Both the position numbers and the translations under genes were made by a program. A stretch of DNA of 51,835 nt. Origin: Streptomyces lycii. GTDB lineage: Bacteria > Actinomycetota > Actinomycetes > Streptomycetales > Streptomycetaceae. The notes under the pieces were generated by a model, which had not been told where the DNA came from, did no database searches, and saw only the letters and a program-made list of their open reading frames with translations. Location of the stretch: contig NZ_WHPN01000314.1 of NCBI RefSeq assembly GCF_009735685.1, positions 849-52,683 on the forward strand. Direction: 5' to 3'. Of the stretch, positions 35,137 through 44,279 are shown piece after piece; within the stretch, counting starts at the first letter, position 1; each line of letters begins with the position of its first letter.

Positions 35137-35206
35137 CCCCGCAGGCACGGCACGTATCCGGAACCACCGACTTCACCGGTCGTCACCGAACGCGAAAGGT
35201 AATCTG

Positions 35207-36983
<1,777 letters not shown>

Positions 36984-37083
36984 CCCGGCGGGCGGACGCG
37001 CCCGTGCCCGCGCCCCGCATGCCGTACCCGGTCGCTCCCGCGACCCGGACGCCCCCGAAAGGGACACCGAAGCCACCCGGAAC

Positions 37084-37159
37084 CCGAGCCGAACCCGGCC
37101 CGAGCCGAACCCGGCCGAGCCGAACCCGGCCGAGCCGAACCCGGCCGAGCCGAACCCGG
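37084..37159. repeat. Five exact 15-bp tandem repeats
   Basis: The unit ccgagccgaacccgg occurs at 37084, 37100, 37115, 37130 and 37145, all identical, with one extra nt after copy 1. They fill part of the 409-nt gap (36984-37392) between the TcmN-like gene and the ketoreductase. Further right are gacacccg repeats (about 37290-37312) and a degenerate 9-bp run (cattccaca, catcccgaa, tattccgaa, caccccgaa; 37339-37374). No gene is supported in the gap. Confidence 0.85.
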
Positions 37160-37392
37160 TCCGGACCGGACCCCGGCCCGGACCGGACCCGACGCCGAAC
37201 GGGACCGCAGCGCCGAAGGGCCCCGGACGCCCCAACACCTCTGCACCGCGCGCCCGGACCGAACGCGGGGCCCAGCCGACCCGGGACCCCCGGACACCCG
37301 GACACCCGGTATCCCGTACACACCACGACTACACCGGACATTCCACACATCCCGAATATTCCGAACACCCCGAACGACCGGAGGAATCGCTC

Positions 37393-38130
37393 ATGGATCT
37401 CGGACTCACCGGCAAGCGCGCCCTCGTCACCGGCGGCTCACGCGGCATCGGACGCGCCGCCGTCCTCGCGCTCGCCCGCGAGGGCGTACACGTCGTCGCC
37501 GGGCACCGGCAGCACAGTGAAGCCGCGGCCGGCCTGGAGCGCGATCTCAAGGCACTCGGCGGCAACCACCGTCTGGTGGCCGCCGACCTCTCCACCCCGG
37601 AGGGCGCCGCCGAACTGGTCGCCGCCGCGGGGGAGACCCTCGGTGGCATCGACATCATCGTCAACAACGCCGGCGCCATGAGCCAGGTGCCGTACGCCCA
37701 GCTCGAACAGGGCGAGTGGGACCGCCTGATCTTCACCAACCTGACGGCGGTCCACCTCATCGTCCAGCACGCCCTTCCGCTGCTGGGAGAGGGAGCGGCG
37801 ATCGTCAACATCGGCTCCGGGCTGGCCATGGTCGGCATGCCCGGGCGGGCCCACTACACGGCGTCGAAGGCCGGACTGGTCGGCCTCTCCCGTTCGCTGG
37901 CCAAGGAGCTGGGCCGCAAGGGCGTACGGGTCAACGTGATCGCACCCGGCATCATCGAGACCGACCTGGCGGGGCACCTCGACCCCGCCGCCCGTGCCCG
38001 CTACGAGAGCCTCGCCGCCCTCGGCAGGCTCGGCCGGCCGGAGGACATCGCCAACGCGGTGCTGTTCTTCGCGGGGAGCCTGTCCGGGTTCGTCTCCGGC
38101 GCCACCCTGCCCGCGGACGGGGGCATCTGA
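37393..38130 (+). CDS. SDR-family ketoreductase
   Basis: 245-aa FabG-like short-chain dehydrogenase. Cofactor motif TGGSRGIG (13-20), NNAG (91-94), catalytic S142, Y155 and K159 (YTASK). GGAGGAA lies about 8 nt upstream of the ATG. In pentangular polyphenol pathways such reductases reduce a late or distal ketone, whereas tetracenomycin lacks one; the site of action here is unknown. The long repeat-filled gap before it suggests separate promoter or attenuated read-through. Confidence 0.93.
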   Translation: MDLGLTGKRALVTGGSRGIGRAAVLALAREGVHVVAGHRQHSEAAAGLERDLKALGGNHRLVAADLSTPEGAAELVAAAGETLGGIDIIVNNAGAMSQVPYAQLEQGEWDRLIFTNLTAVHLIVQHALPLLGEGAAIVNIGSGLAMVGMPGRAHYTASKAGLVGLSRSLAKELGRKGVRVNVIAPGIIETDLAGHLDPAARARYESLAALGRLGRPEDIANAVLFFAGSLSGFVSGATLPADGGI

Positions 38131-38131
38131 G

Positions 38132-38476
38132 ATGGCGGCCGAGCAGCCGGCGGCCCCCGTCTTCCGCGTCATCCTCACCCTGCGCGTCGCGCCGGGCAGG
38201 CAGCAGGAGTTCGAGGACACCTGGATCGGCGTGGGCCGGGCCGTGGCCGGGCACCCCGCCAACATCGCCCAGTGGCTGGTGCGTTCGCAGGAAAACCCCG
38301 ACACCTACTACATCATCAGCGACTGGCCGGACGAGCAGTCCTTCCGCAGCTTCGAGAAGGAACCGGGACACTGGGAGCTGACCGGCAAGCTCCGCGAACT
38401 GCGCGTCTCGGGCGGCATGGACACCACCACCGTGCTCCACCACCTGCCCGGTCCCCGCGCCGGCGACGCCGCATGA
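38132..38476 (+). CDS. Antibiotic biosynthesis monooxygenase (ABM) family protein
   Basis: 114-aa small dimeric ferredoxin-like ABM-fold protein (FRVILTLRVAPGRQQEFEDTW ... YYIISDWPDEQSFRSFE). Cofactor-free quinone-forming monooxygenases such as TcmH/ActVA-Orf6 share this fold, so oxidation of a phenol ring to a quinone is a reasonable role, although some members are cyclases. Starts 1 nt after the ketoreductase stop; overlaps the next gene by 4 nt. Confidence 0.88.
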   Translation: MAAEQPAAPVFRVILTLRVAPGRQQEFEDTWIGVGRAVAGHPANIAQWLVRSQENPDTYYIISDWPDEQSFRSFEKEPGHWELTGKLRELRVSGGMDTTTVLHHLPGPRAGDAA

Positions 38477-38793
38477 GCGGGCCGGGCGGGGGGAGCACCC
38501 GGAGCGGACAGGTCCGCGTCAGTGTCCTCCTCGACGTCCCGGAGCAGGAGGCCGAGGAGCTGCGGCTGGCCTACAAGGGCATCAGCGCGGCGCTGGCCGG
38601 AACGGCGGGGCTGCTCGGCAACGAGCTGCTGCGGGACACCGCGGACCCGCGGGCGTGGACGGTCATGAGCGTGTGGCGGGACCTGCCGTCGTTCCGCGTC
38701 TGGGAGGACGGGCCGGATCACAGGGCACAGACCGCGCCGCTGCGCCGCTGGGTCCGGGGAGCCCGGGTGCAACGGGTGGAACTGTGCTACTGA
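38473..38793 (+). CDS. Second ABM-fold protein
   Basis: 106-aa ABM-fold protein with a Ser/Gly-rich N-terminus (VRVSVLLDVPEQEAEELRLAY ... WTVMSVWRDLPSFRVWED). Divergent from its neighbour at 38132 but the same fold, so the two may form a heterodimer or act at two steps. Translationally coupled (ATGA). Last gene of the PKS operon; a hairpin and a convergent MarR gene follow. Confidence 0.82.
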   Translation: MSGPGGGSTRSGQVRVSVLLDVPEQEAEELRLAYKGISAALAGTAGLLGNELLRDTADPRAWTVMSVWRDLPSFRVWEDGPDHRAQTAPLRRWVRGARVQRVELCY

Positions 38794-38810
38794 GCGGCGC
38801 GGCCGGGCAC

Positions 38811-38855
38811 GGGCTGCTGGAGAGCCGGCGTCGGGCGCCGTCCGTCCAGCAGCCC
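38811..38855. terminator. Hairpin at the end of the PKS operon
   Basis: An 11-bp perfect stem (gggctgctgga 38811-38821 / tccagcagccc 38845-38855), extendable with a one-base bulge. The 23-nt loop can itself fold (gccggcg...cgccg). Lies between convergent stops at 38793 and 38882. Confidence 0.6.
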
Positions 38856-38881
38856 CGTCCGGAGCGGCTGCCCGCCGGGGC

Positions 38882-39406
38882 TCAGCGGGGCGAGCAGAGC
38901 CCGTCGGTCTCCAGCGAGTCGGTGGACCGGCACGCGGTCGCCCCGTGGTCGGTGCAGCGCTCCAGCAGTCCGCTCAGCAGGACCCGCTCCCGCGGGTGCA
39001 GCACGGAGAAGACCTCTTCGCTGATCTCCCGCTGGAGGCGTTCGATGTGCAGCAGCATGCCCCTGCCGCGCGGGGCGAGAACCACCCGCATCGCCCGCCG
39101 GTCCACCGGGTCGGGGAGCCGCTCCACCAGGCCCTCCGCGACCAGGTCGTCCACGATGAGGGTCGCGGTGCGGCCGGTCACACCGAGCCGGTCGGCCAGG
39201 GCCCCCATGCGCAGCGGTCCCTCGGAGATGAGGTTGATCACCCGCACCCGGTTGGGGGTGATCCCGTGTTCCGCGAACCGGCCGACGGCTCTCTGCGTGA
39301 TCGTGTGCCAGGCATTGACGAGTGCTTCGCTGAGTTGAGCCGGTGTCACTTTTGCATCGGTCGAAGGCGTGGATTCCAACAGCGCATCCGAATGGACAGA
39401 GCTCAT
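38882..39406 (-). CDS. MarR family transcriptional regulator of the PKS cluster
   Basis: 174-aa winged-helix regulator: LRMGALADRLGVTGRTATLIVDDLVAEGLVERL followed by wing DPVDRRAMRVVLAPRG. It is convergent with the biosynthetic operon and is the only regulator within the cluster, so a ligand-responsive switch for export or biosynthesis is likely. The ATG at 39406 is preferred because GGGGGG precedes it by about 5 nt; in-frame ATGs at 39424, 39439 and 39460 lie in an AT-rich promoter-like stretch. Two C-terminal cysteines (RCTDHGATAC) could be redox-sensitive. Confidence 0.9.
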   Translation of the reverse strand: MSSVHSDALLESTPSTDAKVTPAQLSEALVNAWHTITQRAVGRFAEHGITPNRVRVINLISEGPLRMGALADRLGVTGRTATLIVDDLVAEGLVERLPDPVDRRAMRVVLAPRGRGMLLHIERLQREISEEVFSVLHPRERVLLSGLLERCTDHGATACRSTDSLETDGLCSPR

Positions 39407-39910
39407 TGATCCCCCCGTAATCATTGCCATTTGCCTCATATGGCTGCATAAGCAAGCCAATTATCGCGACTCGATCGGACGTGTGAGCGATCCGGGCATG
39501 GCGGTTCACGTGAGGTATATCACACAGGGGGAGCGTGTCGTGGCTGGGAAAGGCCCGGACGACCGGTGTGCGGGCGAGGCCGAGGTGAGGGCCCGTCGGC
39601 CCGTCCACCGGCGCCGCAGGGTGGCGGACCTGCCGCCCCGCGTGCGTGGTTGGTGCGTCCAGCGAGGGGTGGACGGACTGCGCAACCTGCCTCGTACGGG
39701 CCTTCCGTGCCGTGCCGGGCGATGTGAGCAGCCGCCGTCAGCCCGTGTCCGTACCGGATCGCGTCGCCCCGGAGAACCCGGGGTCGGAACTCGCCACCGG
39801 CCCCGGGCGCTCGGCCGGCCCGGCCCTTCCCCGGCGGGCTCGTCCGCGGCCCGCCGCTCATTCCGCGCACCGGTCCCACCGGTCCCGCGCACCCTACGAG
39901 GAGACCGCCG
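39407..39910. promoter_or_regulatory. Divergent regulatory region, MarR / secreted protein
   Basis: 504 nt without a supported gene. The left part (39410-39480) is AT-rich for this genome, with ttgc and gcaa half-sites, and probably holds the MarR promoter and operator. Further right TCACGTGA (39506-39513) overlaps GTGA-N6-TCAC (39510-39523), a candidate operator. From 39540 to 39895 the DNA is GC-rich with open frames but no coding signature. Confidence 0.5.
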
Positions 39911-40981
39911 ATGAAGGCTCCGACCCTGCTCGTCACCGCGATACTCACCCTCGGCGCACTGGTGGCCCCGCCGGTCGCCGGCGAAGGCCGGGCGCACGCC
40001 ACGGCCCCCGCGTCCGCCCCGTCCGTCCTCTGGTACGACGACTTCTCCGGCGGCTTCGACCACTCCGGGCCCGGAGCCCCGTGGCTGGTCCCCGGCTTCG
40101 AGGGGCTGCCCGAGGGCGACGGCCGGGCGACCACGTCCGAGCGGGGGCTCCGGGTGGTCGCCTCGGGTACCCACCCCCGGACCGGCCGGCCCGCCTTCGT
40201 GCACACGGTGCCCCAGGAGGACGACTCCGGGACGGGTGTGCCGGGCACCGCGGACCACGGCAAGTGGGCGGCTCTCGCCAATCACACGGCGTCCTCCGGC
40301 CATCTGGGCTTCGACGCCCCGGCCGGTACGGAACTGACCTGCGCCACCCGGATGTCCGGCCGCAGCCACGGCGTCCAGGGGCATCCCTTCGGCGATGCCG
40401 TCCACCGGCCCGGGGCGGATCCGCGGCTGGCCACCGCCGCGATGATCATGGTTGACCAGGAGACCGGCACCGCGTTCGACTTCCTGGTGACGGACACGGC
40501 CGTCCACGCCTACTACGAGCGCCTCCCCGTCCCCGGCAACGGCGCGTTCGCCTACGCCGTGCCCGTCGCGGCGGGATTCCCCGGGCAGACCCGTGACCTG
40601 GCGATCTCCTACGACAGAAGCGCCGGGGAGGTGCGGTGGCGGGTGAACGGCCGGACGGTGCTGCGGGTCGGCGGGATCGGGCAGCGTTCGCTGGACAGCC
40701 GCTTCAAGTCCGTCGACAACGGCGGCCCCGGCCAGGACGTCGCTCCCCGGCAACTGGCCTGTGGGCTCGGTCTGCTGACCCTCCTCGACGGGGCGGGAGC
40801 GGACGGGAAGGCGCTGGTCCGGCTGTCCAGTGCGCCCGATCACTATTTCGACGTGCGCCGCGGTGAGCCCGTGCCGCAGCGTTTCGTCGACGACGAGAGC
40901 CTGCCGGGCAGCAGGCTGTGGGGGCAGGGAGCCGAACTGCGGGCCGAGAAGTTGGAGGTCACGTCGCGGCCTGCGGGCTGA
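39911..40981 (+). CDS. Secreted protein of unknown function (DUF6081-like)
   Basis: 356-aa exported protein. Signal peptide about 1-32 (MKAPTLLVTAILTLGALVAPPVAG...), then a beta-rich domain starting VLWYDDFSGGFDHSGPGAPW, a pattern typical of concanavalin-like or jelly-roll secreted proteins; RWRVNGRTVLRVGGIGQRSLDSRF is near the end. I associate this layout with DUF6081 of streptomycetes, from memory only. GAGGAGA 6 nt before the ATG. Divergent from the cluster MarR, so possibly under its control. Confidence 0.72.
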   Translation: MKAPTLLVTAILTLGALVAPPVAGEGRAHATAPASAPSVLWYDDFSGGFDHSGPGAPWLVPGFEGLPEGDGRATTSERGLRVVASGTHPRTGRPAFVHTVPQEDDSGTGVPGTADHGKWAALANHTASSGHLGFDAPAGTELTCATRMSGRSHGVQGHPFGDAVHRPGADPRLATAAMIMVDQETGTAFDFLVTDTAVHAYYERLPVPGNGAFAYAVPVAAGFPGQTRDLAISYDRSAGEVRWRVNGRTVLRVGGIGQRSLDSRFKSVDNGGPGQDVAPRQLACGLGLLTLLDGAGADGKALVRLSSAPDHYFDVRRGEPVPQRFVDDESLPGSRLWGQGAELRAEKLEVTSRPAG

Positions 40982-41440
40982 GGGGCGCGCGTCCACGGCT
41001 CCCGCCGTCCGTTTCCAGTCCCGTGTGCCGTGTGCCGTGTGCCGGTTCCCGGGTCCCCCAGTTTTTCCGGTCCCTTCCGGTCTTCTTCCGTCCTCTGCCT
41101 TCGTCCTCTGTCCTCCGTCCTCCTGCTGTCCCCCTTCCGCCCCTGGTGTCCCGATGCCGGTACGGGCGGGGATCGCCGCCTCGGGGAGGACCACGCGGCC
41201 CGTGCTGAGCCGGCGCACGGGCCGCACCCGCGCGTCCGGGCAACAAGCGGTCAACCTCCGTCAATTGCGGGGCGGATGCTTCTGATGTGACGCCGGGGAA
41301 CAGCGGCCGGAACCTGCCTCTCCGAGGCAAGGGCAAGTGTTTCAACTTTGTGCCATCGGGTAAGGCCCTGCGTAACATGGGAGCGCTCCCATGGTCTCGC
41401 AGGTCCGGGAACCCCACAGCCGGAAAACGGAGAAGCCGCC
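40982..41440. other. Spacer with C/T-rich repeats, hairpin and CebR box
   Basis: 459 nt between the secreted unknown and the LPMO gene. It holds gtgccgt repeats (41022-41045), a pyrimidine-rich run of tcctctg/tccgtc units (41058-41140), an 11-bp hairpin, gcggcccgtgc (41195-41205) with gcacgggccgc (41215-41225), that could terminate upstream transcription, and the LPMO promoter with its CebR operator. No gene seen. Confidence 0.6.
41376..41393. promoter_or_regulatory. CebR operator (LPMO gene)
   Basis: Perfect 18-bp palindrome CATGGGAGCGCTCCCATG containing the 14-bp CebR box TGGGAGCGCTCCCA (41378-41391), 49 nt before the LPMO start. CebR is the LacI-family repressor of cellulose utilisation, released by cello-oligosaccharides. 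The cebR gene is not in this window. Confidence 0.92.
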
Positions 41441-42109
41441 ATGCTTTGTCATGATCATGCTCAGAATCCGCGCTGGATCATGCGTGCGCTGGTGCTGCTG
41501 TCGGCAGCACTGCTCTGCCTGGTCCCCTGGGCCGAAACGGCCACCGCTCACGGATCGATCGTCAATCCGGGGGCCCGTGCCTACAGCTGCCACGAGCGCT
41601 GGGGCGACGACCACATGAACCCGGCCATGGAGCAGGAAGACCCCATGTGCTGGCAGGCGTGGCAGGACAACCCGAACGCGATGTGGAACTGGAACGGCCT
41701 CTACCGCAACGGTGTGGGCGGCAACTTCCAGTCCGCCGTCCCGAACGGCCAGCTGTGCAGCGGCGGCAACGCCGAGGGCGGCCGCTACCGCTCCATGGAC
41801 GCCGTCGGTCCCTGGCACATGACGAACATCGGCAACAATTTCCGCATCGAGCTGTACGACCAGGCGAGCCACGGTGCGGACTTCTTCCAGGTCTACGTCA
41901 CCAAGCAGGGCTTCAACCCGGCAACCCAGCAGCTCGGCTGGGGCAACCTGGATCTGGTGAAGACCACCGGTCGCTACGCGCCGGCCCAGAACATCTCGTT
42001 CGACGTCAGCGCGCCGGGCCGCAGCGGACGCCACATCGTCTACACGATCTGGCAGGCCTCGCACATGGACCAGTCGTACTACCTGTGCAGCGACGTGAAC
42101 TTCGGCTGA
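41441..42109 (+). CDS. AA10 lytic polysaccharide monooxygenase (cellulose/chitin-active)
   Basis: 222-aa secreted copper enzyme that oxidatively cleaves crystalline polysaccharide. The signal peptide (1-36, ending ETATA) is cut before H37, giving mature HGSIVNPGARAYSC with the N-terminal His of the copper brace; the second brace His is H144 in QASHGADFF, and Y213 sits at the axial aromatic position. Four to six cysteines suggest disulfides. Single domain with no CBM. The CebR box points to cellulose as substrate. GGAGAAG precedes the ATG at 41441; upstream in-frame ATGs lie inside the promoter. Confidence 0.95.
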   Translation: MLCHDHAQNPRWIMRALVLLSAALLCLVPWAETATAHGSIVNPGARAYSCHERWGDDHMNPAMEQEDPMCWQAWQDNPNAMWNWNGLYRNGVGGNFQSAVPNGQLCSGGNAEGGRYRSMDAVGPWHMTNIGNNFRIELYDQASHGADFFQVYVTKQGFNPATQQLGWGNLDLVKTTGRYAPAQNISFDVSAPGRSGRHIVYTIWQASHMDQSYYLCSDVNFG

Positions 42110-42561
42110 GCCGCTGAGCCGGTGAGCCGCCGCACACGGCACCAGTTCTCACCACGGCACGGCTGAGCGGCTGAGCCGCCGCCCCACCGCCCCGCCGCAC
42201 CCCGAACCACCGCTCCTCGGACCACCGCCCCGCCGCACCACCCCGGCAGCCCGGCCGTCGAGCCGCCGGCGCGCACGCACCGCCGCACGACCGCCCGGAT
42301 CCGCACCCGGGCTCCACAGGCCCCGCCGGACATCCACCCGCCCGGCGGGGCCCGCTCGTTCCCGTTCGTTCCCGGCACGGCCGGCCCCGGCCCCGGGCAC
42401 GTCCCCTCCCGGCGCGTACCGCGGCCGCCCGGGCCGACCGGGCCGTGCCGACCGGTCCGCCCGGGAGTCACACCGGACACCCCGGCCACACTCGCCTCCC
42501 GCGCCCCATCCCTCTCGTGAGTCATCCTCGACCGGATGACGAGCACACGAGAGGACCGCGA
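42110..42561. repeat. C-rich repeat spacer before the MFS gene
   Basis: 452 nt with no supported gene. 42110-42180 repeats ctgagccg/gtgagccg; 42180-42260 is a C-rich, G-poor run of ccgccccaccg/caccaccg units. The right end carries the inverted repeat listed at 42514-42551. Confidence 0.6.
42514..42551. promoter_or_regulatory. Nested inverted repeat at the MFS translation start
   Basis: Inner arms GTCATCC (42521-42527) and GGATGAC (42534-42540); outer arms CTCGTG (42514-42519) and CACGAG (42546-42551). It ends at or just inside the ribosome site GAGAGGA. A repressor operator or an RNA hairpin affecting translation are both possible. Confidence 0.5.
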
Positions 42562-44001
42562 GTGACGCCCACGGCCCCCGGCGCGGCCGAGACCGGCCAC
42601 CGACCCGACCCCAACCGCTGGAAGGCCCTCGGGGTCTGCCTGCTCGCCGGCTTCATCACGCTTCTCGACATCTCCATCGTGAACGTCGGCCTGCCGTCCA
42701 TCCGGGAGGGGCTGGACGCCGGGGAGAGCGACATCCAGTGGATCCTGTCCGGCTACGCGTTGTCCTTCGGGCTGCTGCTGGTCCCGGCCGGGCGGATCGG
42801 TGACGCCCGCGGGCGGCGGAGGATGTTCATGACCGGGCTCGCCCTGTTCACCGTGGCCAGCGGGCTGTGCGGGGCCGCCCCGTCCGCCGGATGGCTGGTC
42901 CTGGCGCGGTTCTTCCAGGGCCTGGCCGGCGGAATCCTCACCCCTCAGGTGTCGGCGCTGATCCAGCAGATGTTCCGCGGCGCGGAACGCGGCCGTGCCT
43001 TCGGCTACTTCGGCACCGTCATCGGCCTGTCCACCGCCGTCGGCCCGGTGCTGGGCGGCGTCATCATCCACCTCTTCGGGCCCGAGCACGGCTGGCGGTG
43101 GATCTTCTTCGTCAATCTGCCGGTCTGCCTGACCGCCCTGGTCCTCGCCCGGCTGCTGCTCCCCGGGCCGGACCGCGAGTCCCGGCCCTGCCTGCGCGAC
43201 CTGGACCCGCTGGGCACGGTGCTGCTGGGCACCGGGGTCGCCCTGCTCCTGCTGCCGCTCGTCGAGGCCCAGCAGTGGAAGGGGCCGCAGAAGTGGCTGC
43301 TTCTTCCCGCGGCGCTGCTCGTCCTCGCCCTCTTCGTGACGTGGGAGGCCCGGCACGCGCGCCGGGCGCAGCCGGTCGTCGACCTGACGCTGTTCCGCGA
43401 GGCCTCGTACACGTTCGGGTCCGTCATCATGCTCGTCTACTTCGCCGGTTTCACCTCGATCTTCTTCATCTTCACCCTCTACCTCCAGTCGGGCCTCGGC
43501 TACAGCGCGCTGCTGGCCGGGCTCGCCATCACCCCGTTCGCCCTCGGGTCGGCGATCGCGGCGGGCTTCAGCGGACGCTTCGTGCACCGCTACGGGCGCG
43601 GGCTCGTCGTCGCCGGGCTCGTCGCCGTCGGGGTGGGGCTGACGGGCGTGATCGCCGCCGTGTACGCGGTCCCGGGGCGGCACGCCGGGTGGGCGATGGC
43701 CCTGCCGCTGCTGCTCGCCGGGCTCGGCGGCGGTTCGGTCATCGCCCCCAACCAGACGCTGACCCTGGCCGTCGTACCGCCCCGGCAGGGCGGCAGCGCC
43801 GGGGGAGTCCTGCAGACCGGGCAGCGCATCGGCTCCGCGGCGGGCATCGCCGTCGTCGGCAGCTTCTTCTTCTCGCGGCTCACCGCGGGCGGCGGCAACT
43901 GGGCGGCGGCTTTCCGCCAGAGTCTCTGGGTGTCCGTCGGGTTCGTCGCCCTGGCCCTGGCCGTCGCGGTGGCGGACCTGCGGGCACGGCGCGCCCACTG
44001 A
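42562..44001 (+). CDS. MFS transporter, DHA2 (14-helix) drug exporter family
   Basis: 479-aa proton-coupled efflux protein. Motif A-like GRIGDARGRRRMF after helix 2, motif C-like GPVLGG in helix 5, and LDISIVNVGLPSI in helix 1 typify the EmrB/QacA group; about 14 hydrophobic segments. GTG start with GAGAGGA 7 nt upstream. No adjacent TetR-type regulator, unusually. It could export the polyketide or be unrelated, as it sits between two cellulose genes. Confidence 0.92.
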   Translation: MTPTAPGAAETGHRPDPNRWKALGVCLLAGFITLLDISIVNVGLPSIREGLDAGESDIQWILSGYALSFGLLLVPAGRIGDARGRRRMFMTGLALFTVASGLCGAAPSAGWLVLARFFQGLAGGILTPQVSALIQQMFRGAERGRAFGYFGTVIGLSTAVGPVLGGVIIHLFGPEHGWRWIFFVNLPVCLTALVLARLLLPGPDRESRPCLRDLDPLGTVLLGTGVALLLLPLVEAQQWKGPQKWLLLPAALLVLALFVTWEARHARRAQPVVDLTLFREASYTFGSVIMLVYFAGFTSIFFIFTLYLQSGLGYSALLAGLAITPFALGSAIAAGFSGRFVHRYGRGLVVAGLVAVGVGLTGVIAAVYAVPGRHAGWAMALPLLLAGLGGGSVIAPNQTLTLAVVPPRQGGSAGGVLQTGQRIGSAAGIAVVGSFFFSRLTAGGGNWAAAFRQSLWVSVGFVALALAVAVADLRARRAH

Positions 44002-44162
44002 GCCGGTCAGCGCCGGGTCACGGGACCGCGCACGCGGCCGGCGGAAGGGGCGCCTGTGGCGGACACCTGTGGCGGGCACCTGTGGCGAACCGGCACCCGC
44101 GCTCCCGGCCGGGACCCGCGGCGGCCGGGCCGGACGCACATCCCGGACCCGGCGCGCACAGC

Positions 44163-44199
44163 GGCGGGGCCCCGGTGCCTGTCGCACCGGGGCCCCGCC
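44163..44199. terminator. Bidirectional hairpin MFS / GH9
   Basis: A perfect 15-bp stem (ggcggggccccggtg 44163-44177 / caccggggccccgcc 44185-44199) with a 7-nt loop, between the convergent stops at 44001 and 44280. Confidence 0.75.
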
Positions 44200-44279
44200 C
44201 TGGAGTGGTGTCACCGGCGGCCGGTCATCCGGCCGCCGCCGTACGGGCCCGGGAGGCGCGGGGCCTCCCGGGGCCGCGG

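Noticed and set aside
34842..35186. Open frames on both strands through the CLF-ACP gap
   Set aside because: They arise from the 18-bp repeat; composition is not protein-like and neither strand offers a start with a ribosome site.
37084..37159. CRISPR-like array
   Set aside because: Copies are head-to-tail without unique spacers, and no cas genes are present.
39540..39905. Gene encoding an Arg/Pro-rich protein upstream of the secreted unknown
   Set aside because: No start with ribosome site, no domain and composition typical of non-coding GC-rich sequence.
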